A DNA stretch of 57,642 nt from Flavobacteriales bacterium UBA1993 (GCA_002336485.1 DDCZ01000025.1:361-58002); one strand, 5' to 3'; numbered from the stretch's first letter, positions 24,885 through 34,368 are shown. Translations and numbers: made by a program. Notes: generated from the sequence alone by a model not told the origin.

Positions 24885-25838
24885 CTAGTTGAGTATTCGT
24901 GTTTCAGCTATATCAAAGCGCAGCCCTCGGAGGAATTCGTCCGAATTCATTTTACGCTTCCCGGGTGACTGAAGCACTTTGATCTCCAGCCACTTATCAG
25001 AACAAGAGATGCAGATAGAGTCATCCAGTTTCTTGATCGTTCCGCTTGTTTTCGCGACATCATCGCTGAGGTTGGCCGAATAAACCTTCCAATTCTCTTC
25101 CGTGCCATCTGGCAATCGGATTGACGTATATGCCGTTGGAAACGGACTCATGCCGCGAATGAAATCACGCACTTTTTGAGCCGGCTGATTCCAATTTATT
25201 TGGCACGTCGGTTTAAAGATTTTAGGAGCGTGTTTCGGCTCTGTGGTTAACTGCTGTGGTTTCAGTTCAATACTCCCATTGCCGATGGCTTCCACTGATT
25301 CAACTAAAACTTGAGCTCCAGCCAACATCAGTTTGTCATGCAGTGTTCCAACATTATCATCATCGGATATTTCAACCTCCTTTTGAAGCAATATGTTTCC
25401 CGTGTCTATTTCGTGCTTGAGTTTGAATGTGGTAACACCTGTTTTCTTTTCACCATTGATAATGGCCCAATTGATTGGTGCTGCTCCACGATAATCGGGT
25501 AGAAGGGAGGCATGAACATTATATGTTCCAAGCTCGGGCATATTCCAAACCATCTCAGGCAACATTCGAAAAGCGACTACAATCTGTAGATCGGCCTTAA
25601 ACGCCTTTAACTCGGCAATAAATTCTGGCGCCTTTAAATTAGGTGGTTGCAAGCAGGGAATGCCTCGTTCATCCGCGAACACCTTCATAGGCGGCGATTG
25701 CATTTTGTGCCCTCTACCCGAAGGTTTGTCGGGCGCGGTAACGATTGCCACCACATCTGATCCACTATCTACCAATGCCCGAACGCTCTCTACGGCGAAA
25801 TCAGGCGTTCCAAAAAATACGATTCGCAATGTGCTCAT
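24885..25838 (-). CDS. fmt: Methionyl-tRNA formyltransferase
   Basis: A 317-residue enzyme that formylates initiator Met-tRNA with 10-formyltetrahydrofolate. The N-terminal Rossmann domain starts IVFFGTPDFAV; the catalytic region NVHASLLPDYRGAAPINWA contains the Asn/His pair of formyltransferases, and the specific GRGHKMQSPP loop is present. The C-terminal OB-fold tRNA-binding domain spans about residues 205-317 (INWNQPAQKVRDFIRGMSPFP). Normal length. No deformylase gene (def) is beside it. The tRNA-Met gene at 49044 is the elongator type, so the initiator is elsewhere. Confidence 0.93.
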   Translation of the reverse strand: MSTLRIVFFGTPDFAVESVRALVDSGSDVVAIVTAPDKPSGRGHKMQSPPMKVFADERGIPCLQPPNLKAPEFIAELKAFKADLQIVVAFRMLPEMVWNMPELGTYNVHASLLPDYRGAAPINWAIINGEKKTGVTTFKLKHEIDTGNILLQKEVEISDDDNVGTLHDKLMLAGAQVLVESVEAIGNGSIELKPQQLTTEPKHAPKIFKPTCQINWNQPAQKVRDFIRGMSPFPTAYTSIRLPDGTEENWKVYSANLSDDVAKTSGTIKKLDDSICISCSDKWLEIKVLQSPGKRKMNSDEFLRGLRFDIAETRILN

Positions 25839-25911
25839 TGGTGCAAAGATGAAATAGATGGCTAATTAGGAGTGAAGAAATATTTAGCTAGGATAAGCTA
25901 GTTTTGGGAGA

Positions 25912-26613
25912 ATGGCAGATCGCTTAAAAAAATGGTTGCACGAATATCTTGGTGAGGCAGTATATGGTGGAATAGATGGCTGTGTCACCACCTTCGCCGT
26001 GGTCGCTGGTTCGGAAGGCGCAGGCCTTGGAACCGAAGTAGTAATCATCCTCGGTTGTGCTAACCTCATCGCCGATGGATTTTCGATGTCAGTAGGCGCC
26101 TACCTAAGTTCGAAATCGGAAAAGGCACGCTATAGCAAGGAGCGTCAGAATGAATACTGGGAAATAGAGAACAAGCGCGAGTCGGAAGTCGATGAAGTTC
26201 GAGAGATTTTTTCCGAACTAGGTTTTGAAGGAAATCTGCTCGAAAACGTGGTAGATAAGATTACCGAGAACGAGGATCGCTGGGTCGATGTTATGATGAA
26301 ACATGAGTTGGAATTGGTTCGGGAGAAGAAAACTTCCTTCGCAATCGGTCTAAACACCTTTATCTCTTTTTGCTTTTTTGGACTCATCCCATTGACCATT
26401 TATCTTTTCGATCTATTTCAGAATCTTGATGTTGAACTTTTCCCAATATCAGCAGGGATGACAGCTGCAGCTTTCCTAGTAATTGGTTGGTCAAAAAGCT
26501 ATGTGACGCACACGAGTAAGCTGCGCGGTATTGTCGAAACAATCTTGCTTGGGACGGCCGCTGCATTGCTTGCATATGGCGCCGGAGACGTATTGGAACA
26601 ATGGTTGCTTTAA
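25912..26613 (+). CDS. VIT1/CCC1-family membrane transporter
   Basis: A 233-residue membrane protein of the vacuolar iron transporter family, which moves Fe2+ or Mn2+. The signature GEAVYGGIDGCVTTFAVVAG is at about residues 14-33, then the helix with ANLIADGFSMSVGAYLSSKSE. A cytosolic, acidic helical segment (about 70-140) corresponds to the metal-binding region of the family (EVREIFSELGFEG, EDRWVDVMMKHE). Three more helices end the protein. A perfect TAGTTTTG octamer at 25899 is only 6 bp upstream of the ATG, so either the mRNA is nearly leaderless or translation begins at TTG 25933. Divergent from fmt. Confidence 0.83.
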   Translation: MADRLKKWLHEYLGEAVYGGIDGCVTTFAVVAGSEGAGLGTEVVIILGCANLIADGFSMSVGAYLSSKSEKARYSKERQNEYWEIENKRESEVDEVREIFSELGFEGNLLENVVDKITENEDRWVDVMMKHELELVREKKTSFAIGLNTFISFCFFGLIPLTIYLFDLFQNLDVELFPISAGMTAAAFLVIGWSKSYVTHTSKLRGIVETILLGTAAALLAYGAGDVLEQWLL

Positions 26614-26673
26614 TCAACCAGCATTGATCGTTGATAAATCCATCATATCGTTAATAAACCACCGCTTTGACAC

Positions 26674-26703
26674 TTTGTGCCTCGAATCGAAAATCTACAT
26701 TTG
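26674..26703 (+). promoter_or_regulatory. Promoter of the guaA operon (TTTG N18 TACATTTG)
   Basis: A complete Bacteroidota promoter: -33 TTTG at 26674-26677, 18-bp spacer, -7 TACATTTG at 26696-26703. It lies 12 bp upstream of ATG 26716. Confidence 0.65.
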
Positions 26704-26715
26704 CGGATGCAGGAA

Positions 26716-28236
26716 ATGATACTGATTCTTGACTTTGGGTCGCAGTACACGCAGCTGATAGCAAGGCGTGTAAGAGAATTGAACGTGTATTGTGAAATAC
26801 ACCCATACAACGATTTCCCTGAAGTGGGCGACCACGTAAAAGGAGTAATCCTTTCTGGAAGTCCGTTTTCAGTGCGTCAGGAGGATCACCCAACCCCAGA
26901 CCTTGAAAAAATAAAAGGCCAAGTGCCTTTGTTGGCAGTGTGTTATGGTGCGCAGTTTTTAGCTCAGCAATATGGAGGAGATGTTCAAGCCTCTTCGAAA
27001 CGCGAATACGGTCGAGCAAACCTGAGTTTTGTTGATCACGAGCAACCATTGATGAAAGGCGTTTCAAGTGAGTCTCAAGTTTGGATGTCGCACGCAGACA
27101 CCATATACTCCTTGCCACCGCAAACCAAAATATTTTGCAGTACCGACGACGTTAAAATCGCGGGATATCGATTTGAAAACGAAGACACGTACGCAATCCA
27201 GTTTCATCCGGAGGTATTTCACAGTACTGATGGAAAAACATTGCTTCAAAACTTTGTAGTTGGTATTTGCACCTGCACGCAAGACTGGACGCCAGAATCA
27301 TATGTTGACTCGACGGTTAAGGGACTCAAAGACCAGCTTGGGGATGACAAGGTTCTTCTCGGGCTCAGCGGTGGCGTTGATAGTTCTGTGGCAGCCATGT
27401 TGTTGCACAGAGCCATTGGAAAGAACCTCTACTGCATCTTTGTTGACAATGGTTTACTTCGAAAGCACGAGTTTGAAAGCGTCTTAGAGCAATACAAGCA
27501 TCTTGGTTTGAATGTAAAAGGCGTGAACGCCGCGGATCGTTTTTATTCAGAGTTAGCAGGTGAGTCGGATCCGGAAGGAAAGAGAAAGATTATTGGCCGG
27601 GTATTCATCGAAGTTTTTGATGATGAGGCGCAGCTTTTGGAAGACGTAAAGTGGCTCGGACAAGGAACCATATATCCAGATATCATTGAATCAAAGAGCG
27701 TCAAGGGGCCATCGGCAACGATTAAGTCACATCACAATGTGGGCGGATTGCCAGACTTTATGAAGCTGAAAGTGGTAGAACCGTTGAGTTCTCTCTTTAA
27801 GGATGAGGTGCGCGAAGTAGGGCACACACTTGGCTTGTCGCACGACATTCTTGGTCGTCACCCTTTTCCTGGACCAGGATTGGGAATTCGAATTTTAGGC
27901 GACATCACTCCAGAAAAGGTTCAAGTACTGCAAGATGTAGATTACATCTATACCGAAGCATTGAAAGAGGACGGATTGTATGACCAAATATGGCAGGCAG
28001 GATCAATTCTCTTACCTGTACGTTCTGTTGGGGTTATGGGCGATGAAAGAACATATGAAAATGCGGTGGCACTGCGTGCAGTGACATCTACTGATGGCAT
28101 GACTGCTGACTGGTTTCACTTTCCACATGAGTTTTTAGCCAAGGTTTCCAATCGAATAATAAATAATGTAAAAGGCGTGAATCGTGTTGTTTACGACATC
28201 AGTTCAAAACCGCCAGCAACTATTGAATGGGAATAG
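26716..28236 (+). CDS. guaA: GMP synthase (glutamine-hydrolysing)
   Basis: A 506-residue enzyme that aminates XMP to GMP. The class I glutamine amidotransferase domain is N-terminal: LDFGSQYTQLIARR, the nucleophile Cys in AVCYGAQFLA, and the His/Glu of IQFHPEVFHS. The ATP pyrophosphatase domain begins GLSGGVDSSVAA, and the GMP synthetase C-terminal dimerisation domain contains HPFPGPGLGIRILG. I start at ATG 26716 (MILILDFG) because the -7 promoter element ends at 26703; ATG 26707 is less likely. First gene of an operon with a LysM/PBP1 gene (10-bp overlap) and hemF. Confidence 0.95.
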   Translation: MILILDFGSQYTQLIARRVRELNVYCEIHPYNDFPEVGDHVKGVILSGSPFSVRQEDHPTPDLEKIKGQVPLLAVCYGAQFLAQQYGGDVQASSKREYGRANLSFVDHEQPLMKGVSSESQVWMSHADTIYSLPPQTKIFCSTDDVKIAGYRFENEDTYAIQFHPEVFHSTDGKTLLQNFVVGICTCTQDWTPESYVDSTVKGLKDQLGDDKVLLGLSGGVDSSVAAMLLHRAIGKNLYCIFVDNGLLRKHEFESVLEQYKHLGLNVKGVNAADRFYSELAGESDPEGKRKIIGRVFIEVFDDEAQLLEDVKWLGQGTIYPDIIESKSVKGPSATIKSHHNVGGLPDFMKLKVVEPLSSLFKDEVREVGHTLGLSHDILGRHPFPGPGLGIRILGDITPEKVQVLQDVDYIYTEALKEDGLYDQIWQAGSILLPVRSVGVMGDERTYENAVALRAVTSTDGMTADWFHFPHEFLAKVSNRIINNVKGVNRVVYDISSKPPATIEWE

Positions 28237-30068
28237 TTTTACGAACCATATTGATTGTTCTTGTTTCCTGCTTTGCCAATTTGGCAATGGCACAAGAGCG
28301 TCCGCTGGTTCACAAAATCAATGGTAAAAAGTATTACCTACATGTTGTCGAGCCTGGGAATACGCTTTATGGAATTTCGAGAACCTATGAAGTATCTATC
28401 ACAGATATTCAGGCATCAAATGATGAAGCGCTTGTTGAAGGCTTGAAGGTGAATCAGACCTTGCTCATACCCGTGACTAGTGAAAACCGAAAGAGCCTAC
28501 CTGAAGTTGTACAAGATGAGAATGTGATTGTACACACGGTGCAACCAGGGCAGACGTTGTATTCCATATCTCAAGAATATAATTGTACTCTCGACGACAT
28601 ACTTGAGGCAAATCCGGTCGTTCGAGAAAGTGGCCTCCAGGCAAATGCCAAGATTCGAATTCCTACAGAAAAAATCAGCGTTGAAAGCACCTTGGTTGAG
28701 CCCGCGGCTGCAGACTCACTTTTAGGGCATAAGGTTCAAGCAGGAGAAACACTATACGGCATAATAGTGAAGTACAACACGGACCTTCCTGCTATGTCCA
28801 TGGCCAACCCAGGTTTAACGGCAGACTTAAGAGTAGGTTCGGTGCTAAGGATTCCAGGGACGAGCGTTAAACCTGTTGAAACCATTGCCATTGACACCGT
28901 TGATTCGGCCATCTCTGCTCATATACCTGACTCCGCTGGTGTGTATCGTATTGGGTTGTTGTTGCCGTTGAATCCAAAGTTTCCGGATTCTTCAAACAGA
29001 CACGACTTTCGCATTGATCCAGTATCGCGCATTGCCCTAAATTATTATCGCGGTTTTAATTATGCGCTTGACTCGTTGGATGCTAAGTACAACACACGAT
29101 TTCAGATCCATGTTTATTCAGCCTCGAATGATTCGAGTTCCCTTAACAAGGTTTTTCGCGACGCATATTTTGATTCGCTAGACCTCCTCGTTGGTCCGTT
29201 TTATACCTCTCAGTTTGAAACCACAGCTGATAAACTTCTTCAAAAAGGGGTCCTTAATATTTGCCCGATTAACAAGCCAAGTAAGATCTTATTCAAGCGT
29301 CCAAACACAATCAAAACCACTCCAAGTGAATCCATGCAAATAAGTGCTATGGCTGAGTTTGCCGCTGTTGAGTTCAGCGACTCGAACTTAATTTTAGTGA
29401 ATAGCAATAAATTCCAGGACACACAGAACATCGAGTTCTTCAAGGATCGATATGCCCAGTCAATGGGGGTTCCGGATACGTTTATCGAGGATGCAATTAC
29501 TGAAATTAAACTTTGGGACATTACGAATGAAGCGCTGAAAATGCGGTTTCCTGACACTGGAGACTATGTGTTAATCGTGCCATCAAAGGACCAGGTTTTT
29601 GTAACAAAACTGCTCGCCGGACTTTATGAATTTACCATTCGAACCAAAGAGAGCTATCGATTTGTGGTTTATGGATTAAGTGAATGGAGCAAATGGGAGG
29701 AAGGGCTCGACGTGAAACAACTGCATCGATTAAACGTCACAATTCCAATGACGAATCACATTGATTTCGCAGATTACAAGGTGTCTCAATTTTACACGAA
29801 GTTTTATAGTGATTTCGGATACGAACCCACTGATTTCACGGTTCAGGGATTTGATCATTGTTCATACCTGTTTCAAGTGTTAAGTGAGTCTCCTCAGCAA
29901 TGGTTTGAGTCTCCTGAGGAATTTCAGTACAATGGAGTGGGAGCCAACTACAACTATAGAAGAGTGTTAGAGGATAGTGGGATAGAGAACCAGGCTGTGC
30001 GATTCTATGAATACGACCAGTTTCAACTTAAATTGATAGGAGAATGGCCCTCGATAAAGACAAAATAG
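28227..30068 (+). CDS. Exported protein with three LysM domains and a PBP1-like domain
   Basis: A 613-residue exported protein. The signal peptide covers residues 1-22 (NLAMAQ). Three LysM modules lie at about 32-77, 103-148 and 169-210, each with the GxTLYxIS pattern (GNTLYGISR, GQTLYSISQ, GETLYGII) and a closing LLIPV or LRIPG. Residues about 235-600 resemble a type I periplasmic-binding fold (LLLPLNPKFP, DLLVGPFYTSQ). It probably binds peptidoglycan and senses or scaffolds in the periplasm, as LpoA-like activators do; that role is inference. Overlaps guaA by 10 bp and hemF by 25 bp, so it is tightly coupled to both. Confidence 0.8.
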   Translation: MGIVLRTILIVLVSCFANLAMAQERPLVHKINGKKYYLHVVEPGNTLYGISRTYEVSITDIQASNDEALVEGLKVNQTLLIPVTSENRKSLPEVVQDENVIVHTVQPGQTLYSISQEYNCTLDDILEANPVVRESGLQANAKIRIPTEKISVESTLVEPAAADSLLGHKVQAGETLYGIIVKYNTDLPAMSMANPGLTADLRVGSVLRIPGTSVKPVETIAIDTVDSAISAHIPDSAGVYRIGLLLPLNPKFPDSSNRHDFRIDPVSRIALNYYRGFNYALDSLDAKYNTRFQIHVYSASNDSSSLNKVFRDAYFDSLDLLVGPFYTSQFETTADKLLQKGVLNICPINKPSKILFKRPNTIKTTPSESMQISAMAEFAAVEFSDSNLILVNSNKFQDTQNIEFFKDRYAQSMGVPDTFIEDAITEIKLWDITNEALKMRFPDTGDYVLIVPSKDQVFVTKLLAGLYEFTIRTKESYRFVVYGLSEWSKWEEGLDVKQLHRLNVTIPMTNHIDFADYKVSQFYTKFYSDFGYEPTDFTVQGFDHCSYLFQVLSESPQQWFESPEEFQYNGVGANYNYRRVLEDSGIENQAVRFYEYDQFQLKLIGEWPSIKTK

Positions 30069-30946
30069 CAGAGCGACTTAAGGCGTTGCAGTTGTCAATC
30101 TGTGCGGCGATAGAGGCTGAAGATGGCGAGGCTAAATTTCAACTGGATCAATGGGAAAGACCCGGCGGTGGCGGTGGTGATACACGCGTTGTTGAAGACG
30201 GTAAGGTCATTGCCAAAGGAGGAGTAAATTTCTCAGCTGTCTATGGCGAGCTGCCCGAAAACATTTCTACAGCCCTGAAGGTTGACTCTAAATCATTTTT
30301 CGCAACTGGTGTATCCATTGTAATGCATACTCAGAATCCATTTGTACCTATCATTCACATGAACGTCCGATACTTTGAGATGGACGAGAATACATGGTGG
30401 TTTGGCGGCGGTATCGACCTCACGCCTCACTATGTTGACCAAGAACAATGTGATTGGTTTCATGCTCAGCTAAAGGCTGCTACAGATAAAACGGATCCTT
30501 CTTATTACGATCGATTTGCGGAATGGGCCAATTCATACTTTTATATTAAACACCGAGAGGAATCGCGCGGCGTCAGTGGAATTTTCTTTGATCGCCTGAA
30601 TACTAAGTCTGAGAAAAGATCGAAGGACGAACTTTTTGATTTAATCATTAACGTCGGGGAGGCCTTTGCTCCAATTTATACGCACTTGATGCATATAAAC
30701 AAAGAGAAACCATTCGGCGAACTTGAGAAGGCGTGGCAAATGCATCGTCGGAGTAGATATGTCGAATTCAATCTGGTTTACGACAAAGGAACCAAGTTTG
30801 GCCTTGACACAAATGGCCGAATAGATTCTATACTAATGAGCCTACCACCGGAAACAGGGTGGAAGTATTCCAACCATTGGCCAGAAGGTGGGGAAGAGAT
30901 GAAAACGGAGCAGATTCTTAGAACTCGCTTTGTGCCAAAAGTTTAA
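30044..30946 (+). CDS. hemF: Oxygen-dependent coproporphyrinogen III oxidase
   Basis: A 300-residue heme-pathway enzyme that decarboxylates coproporphyrinogen III to protoporphyrinogen IX with O2. Family landmarks are GGGGGDTRVV near residue 42, KGGVNFSAVYG, PIIHMNVRYFE, WWFGGGIDLTPHYV, RGVSGIFFDRL and RRSRYVEFNLVYDKGTKFGL near the C-terminus. The use of an aerobic enzyme indicates an aerobic or microaerobic lifestyle. It starts 25 bp inside the end of the LysM gene and its stop overlaps the convergent aroE stop by 4 bp. Shorter start choices are possible but the ATG 30044 gives a family-like N-terminus. Confidence 0.95.
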   Translation: MALDKDKIAERLKALQLSICAAIEAEDGEAKFQLDQWERPGGGGGDTRVVEDGKVIAKGGVNFSAVYGELPENISTALKVDSKSFFATGVSIVMHTQNPFVPIIHMNVRYFEMDENTWWFGGGIDLTPHYVDQEQCDWFHAQLKAATDKTDPSYYDRFAEWANSYFYIKHREESRGVSGIFFDRLNTKSEKRSKDELFDLIINVGEAFAPIYTHLMHINKEKPFGELEKAWQMHRRSRYVEFNLVYDKGTKFGLDTNGRIDSILMSLPPETGWKYSNHWPEGGEEMKTEQILRTRFVPKV

Positions 30947-31662
30947 TTCATCTCATTCCAGATTTCCCAACTCTTCTCTGCTTGTAGGTGCAGCATATCT
31001 AATCCGTTTCTCGTTTTTGCTCCCGCTATACGCGCCCGTCGAAGAAAGGTCGTTTCTTCTGGATTGTAGATAAGGTCGAAAACATAGTGCTGTGAGCCGA
31101 TTGCCTCATAAGGAATGTTCGGATAAGTATCGATCATAGGAAACATTCCTAGGGGAGTAGTATTGATAATCAGGTTTGCGTCTTTCAGGTGATTGGCATG
31201 GATGTTTTTGTAGTTCAATGTTCCTGAGCGGGAAACGACCTTAAATGGAATGTTGTTTTTGCTGAGCACATACTGAACTGCCCTTGAACTTCCTCCGTTT
31301 CCAAGAACGAGTGCCGTCCCATTATCGAGGTAGAACGATTTTAATGATTTTTCAAATCCATAGGCATCTGTATTATAGCCTGAGAGCACGCCATTTTGGA
31401 CGCGAACACAATTCACCGCTCCGATTTCCTCAGCGGCAGAATCTATCCTGTCCAGGATTGGAAGAATTTCCTGCTTGAACGGAATGGTCACATTAAATCC
31501 ATTCAACTTTTTTTCTGTTACCACGGTTTTCAGCCGGTCCAGCGAGTCCATTTCGAATAGACCATACTCAGCTTTGATATCCGCCGATTGGAATTTTTCT
31601 TTGAAGTAGGATTCTGAAAACGAATGAGAGAGCTTCTTGCCTATAAGACCAAAATGGTCCAT
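30943..31662 (-). CDS. aroE: Shikimate dehydrogenase
   Basis: A 239-residue NADPH-dependent enzyme that reduces 3-dehydroshikimate to shikimate. The shikimate-binding serines are in KLSHSFS (residues 12 and 14), the catalytic Lys63 is in NVTIPFK, and the NADP-binding loop is GNGGSSRAVQ. NTDAYGFE carries the catalytic Asp. I start at ATG 31662 (MDHFGLIG), overlapping the DUF368 stop by one base (TGATG); the longer frame to 31737 has unrelated residues. It is somewhat short compared with E. coli AroE (272), as is common in Bacteroidota. Last gene of the TPR-rhodanese-DUF368-aroE operon. Confidence 0.92.
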   Translation of the reverse strand: MDHFGLIGKKLSHSFSESYFKEKFQSADIKAEYGLFEMDSLDRLKTVVTEKKLNGFNVTIPFKQEILPILDRIDSAAEEIGAVNCVRVQNGVLSGYNTDAYGFEKSLKSFYLDNGTALVLGNGGSSRAVQYVLSKNNIPFKVVSRSGTLNYKNIHANHLKDANLIINTTPLGMFPMIDTYPNIPYEAIGSQHYVFDLIYNPEETTFLRRARIAGAKTRNGLDMLHLQAEKSWEIWNEMN

Positions 31663-32621
31663 CAGGCACCAATTTTTTTGGAGGCCATTTCCGCAATAAA
31701 GACCGTCGCAAAACCGAGAATTATCATCACGATGCACCCCAATACTTGCGGATCATTGCCGTATAGGAAATTATCTGAAAGTCCTGAAAAAGTTGATGGA
31801 AATACGCTTTTGCTAAAAAGGACAGCCTTTTCGCCTTCTTCCTTTTCCATGGTAGAAATGACTTGTTGCCAAGGCCATATTTTGTTTAAAGATCCAAGAA
31901 GGAATCCTGTAAGGATCGCTAATGTTAGGTCTTTGTGATGCTTGAATGTCCAAGATATGACCCTGGAAAAAACAATCATTCCTAACAACATGCCAGAACC
32001 AAAAACAACCAAAATGATCAGCTTGTCGAGCTCAAATGTTTTTAGAGCCTCCTTAACAGTTGGGATAATGTAAGTGTACATGCCTAGAAGCAGAAGTATA
32101 AAACTACCTGAGATGCCCGGCAGAAGTAGTGCGCTTACCGCAATAGAACCGCAAAAGAAGATATACCAAAGCGCAGGATTTCCGGAGGCGGGAACTGCTA
32201 CGGTAATATAGTATGCGACCGCGGCACCAAGGGTGAGCATGGCTATTATTTGTCCATTCCAGCTAGATATTTGCTTACCTACAAACCAGGCGCTAACGAG
32301 TATGAGTCCGAAAAAGAAAGACCACACCAAGAGTGGGAAAGTTGCTAAGAGGTATGTAATTAAGAAAACGCCAATTACAATTCCGAGGACCATTCCACCA
32401 AGCAATGAAGCCAGGAAGTTTCCGTCCATAGCCTTCCAAACGCCGCGAAGGCCATCTTTTCTTATTGCAGTAATAAGATCGGGGCCAATACTCTTTATGA
32501 CATTTATAAGCCGTTCATATATACCGGTTATGAACGCTATGGTTCCGCCTGAAACACCTGGCACCACCTCTGCCATGCCCATTGCCATGCCTTTCAGTGC
32601 ATTAAGAACGTAAAACTTCAT
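31662..32621 (-). CDS. DUF368 polytopic membrane protein
   Basis: A 319-residue inner-membrane protein with about 8-9 helices. The DUF368 hallmark GMAEVVPGVSGGTIAFITGIYERL is at the N-terminus (about residues 15-38) and a second, similar motif LLLPGISGSFILLLLGMY is in the middle, so the family has an internal repeat. DUF368 proteins have recently been linked to polyprenyl-phosphate transport across the inner membrane; that function is established for some members and inferred here. I start at ATG 32621 (MKFYVLNALKG); the extension to 32654 would enter the rhodanese gene. It sits between the rhodanese and aroE genes on the same strand. Confidence 0.85.
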   Translation of the reverse strand: MKFYVLNALKGMAMGMAEVVPGVSGGTIAFITGIYERLINVIKSIGPDLITAIRKDGLRGVWKAMDGNFLASLLGGMVLGIVIGVFLITYLLATFPLLVWSFFFGLILVSAWFVGKQISSWNGQIIAMLTLGAAVAYYITVAVPASGNPALWYIFFCGSIAVSALLLPGISGSFILLLLGMYTYIIPTVKEALKTFELDKLIILVVFGSGMLLGMIVFSRVISWTFKHHKDLTLAILTGFLLGSLNKIWPWQQVISTMEKEEGEKAVLFSKSVFPSTFSGLSDNFLYGNDPQVLGCIVMIILGFATVFIAEMASKKIGA

Positions 32622-32622
32622 C

Positions 32623-32937
32623 TTAGTATTTTGGAATCGAAGAATCGATTTCATCCGACCAGGCTAGAATTCCGCCCGCCAAGTTGATGACATTGGAGTA
32701 TCCACGTGCCATCAGCGCTTGTGTCATCGAAGCAGATCTACCACCTGCCTTGCAATGAAGAATAACATCTTTATCCTTAGACAAACGGTCGAGGTTGCCC
32801 ATTAATTCTCCCATTGGAATCAATTCACCACCAATGTTGCAAAAATCAAATTCGTTTGTCTCACGGATGTCAATCAACTGCAAATCATCGCCTCGGTCCA
32901 TTCTGGCCTTCAGCTCGGTTACGCTTATTTCTTTCAT
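32623..32937 (-). CDS. Single-domain rhodanese-like sulfurtransferase
   Basis: A 104-residue cytosolic rhodanese-fold protein. The active-site Cys62 begins the six-residue loop CKAGGR followed by S68, the size and pattern of catalytic sulfurtransferases. QLIDIRETNEFD (residues 20-31) and GGILAW near the end are further family marks. It may carry persulfide sulfur from the cysteine desulfurase encoded 3 kb away at 35945, which is inference. 11 bp separates it from the TPR gene stop upstream, and the next start (DUF368) is 1 bp past its stop. Confidence 0.88.
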   Translation of the reverse strand: MKEISVTELKARMDRGDDLQLIDIRETNEFDFCNIGGELIPMGELMGNLDRLSKDKDVILHCKAGGRSASMTQALMARGYSNVINLAGGILAWSDEIDSSIPKY

Positions 32938-32948
32938 ATTATCTTTAC

Positions 32949-34352
32949 TTAATTCATTGATTCAATGAGGAACTGAATCTCATCTAGCTCCATGCCCTTC
33001 GGGTAGAACAAAATAAACTCTTCTATTAGCTTAGGCTCTTGCATCAACACCTGAACAAGGATTTCAAAGCCTTCGTCTTCTTTGTTACTTCTATAGAGTG
33101 TAATTGATCTATATACCTGAAGCGTTTTGTTGTCTTGATGCAGTTCGAGGCCTCTTTCTACTACGCTCGTGGCGCGTACGTCGTTTTTTATGGATAAACA
33201 TAATTGGGCATAATCTTCCCAAATATCCTCCAGAAGATAACCGTGTTCAATTGCCTTTTCGAATGAGTTGATGGACTCATTTGGCAAGTCGTATTTCACT
33301 TGAAGGCCAGCCATAAAGCACCAGTAGTCACCGTTTTCGGGATCAATCTTGATTGCCTTTTTTGCGTATTCTAAAGCTTCTAATTCGCGAGAAAGCATGT
33401 CAAGAGAGCTGCTGGCTCCAAGCCAGGCATCGGCCATTTCAGCGTCCTTTTTTATTGCTTTTTCAAACCAGGTGAGCGCATTTCTGTGATCCTCCAAATT
33501 GTCGTAGCAATCTCCGATGTAAAAAAATATGAGCGAGTCAAGGATCTCGAAGGCAAGTGCCTTTTTATAAAGCTCAATGGCGTCCTTATATTTTTTCAAC
33601 CGAACAAGCACATTCGCCTTATTAAAATAGGCGGCATGGAAATTCTCATCAATGACTATCACATAGTCAAACGCCACAAGCGCCTTGTCAAATTCGCCCA
33701 AAGCCTGATAGCTGGCTCCAAGGTTAAACCAGGCGTGCTCGTTATATGGAGCTTGGTCGATTATTTTATTAAACGTGGAAACAGCCTCCGAATAGTTTTT
33801 AGACAATTCGAAACAGTAGGCTAATTCGTACAGCGCGTCTTCGTTTGTGGGATCGGCATAAAGCGCCTTCTTTAAGAAAGAGACAGCTTTGGGATAATTC
33901 TCAATGTTTTGATACTCAACGGCAAGGTTCATGTAAATCATGTCATGCTCATCGGAAGCACAATCCAATGCCAAATTCAGTGAGTCAATGGCCTTGTGAT
34001 ATTCTCCACATTGGCTTAATACCGTTGCTTTCGCGATATGGAACTCAGGATTGAAGTTTTCAAGAATTTCGACCTCCTCCAGTAGGTCCAACGCCTCACG
34101 GTGTTTGCTGGTTAGAGACAATAGCTCAGCCTCTTTGATTTTGAGTTGTTGGTTGCCAGGATATTGGTTTTTTGCAATCTCCACCACCTTAAATGCAAGT
34201 TCCAGTTTATGGTGAACCATGTAGTGTTCAAGCAGCTCATCAAGATCATCTACTTCATAATAAAGCGCAGACCCTTCCTCCAACATATTCTCGAATTTGG
34301 TGGTGAGGGCGCTTAGTTTTTTACCGTAGAACTGATCATCTAAATTTTCCAT
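32949..34352 (-). CDS. Tetratricopeptide-repeat protein
   Basis: A 467-residue protein made mostly of TPR motifs, about ten helix pairs from residue 55 to 440 with the W-x-x-L-G-x-x-Y / A-x-x-x-F / P pattern (AWFNLGASYQALGEFDKAL, AIKIDPENGDYWCFMA). No signal peptide or transmembrane helix is visible, so it is a cytosolic scaffold. Partners unknown. TPR genes of this kind are found next to DUF368 and aroE in many Bacteroidota, as here. A TAAATTTG element lies 17 bp upstream. It is divergent from glmM with 201 bp between the starts. Confidence 0.85.
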   Translation of the reverse strand: MENLDDQFYGKKLSALTTKFENMLEEGSALYYEVDDLDELLEHYMVHHKLELAFKVVEIAKNQYPGNQQLKIKEAELLSLTSKHREALDLLEEVEILENFNPEFHIAKATVLSQCGEYHKAIDSLNLALDCASDEHDMIYMNLAVEYQNIENYPKAVSFLKKALYADPTNEDALYELAYCFELSKNYSEAVSTFNKIIDQAPYNEHAWFNLGASYQALGEFDKALVAFDYVIVIDENFHAAYFNKANVLVRLKKYKDAIELYKKALAFEILDSLIFFYIGDCYDNLEDHRNALTWFEKAIKKDAEMADAWLGASSSLDMLSRELEALEYAKKAIKIDPENGDYWCFMAGLQVKYDLPNESINSFEKAIEHGYLLEDIWEDYAQLCLSIKNDVRATSVVERGLELHQDNKTLQVYRSITLYRSNKEDEGFEILVQVLMQEPKLIEEFILFYPKGMELDEIQFLIESMN

Positions 34353-34368
34353 TTGTGATGGCTTTGAA

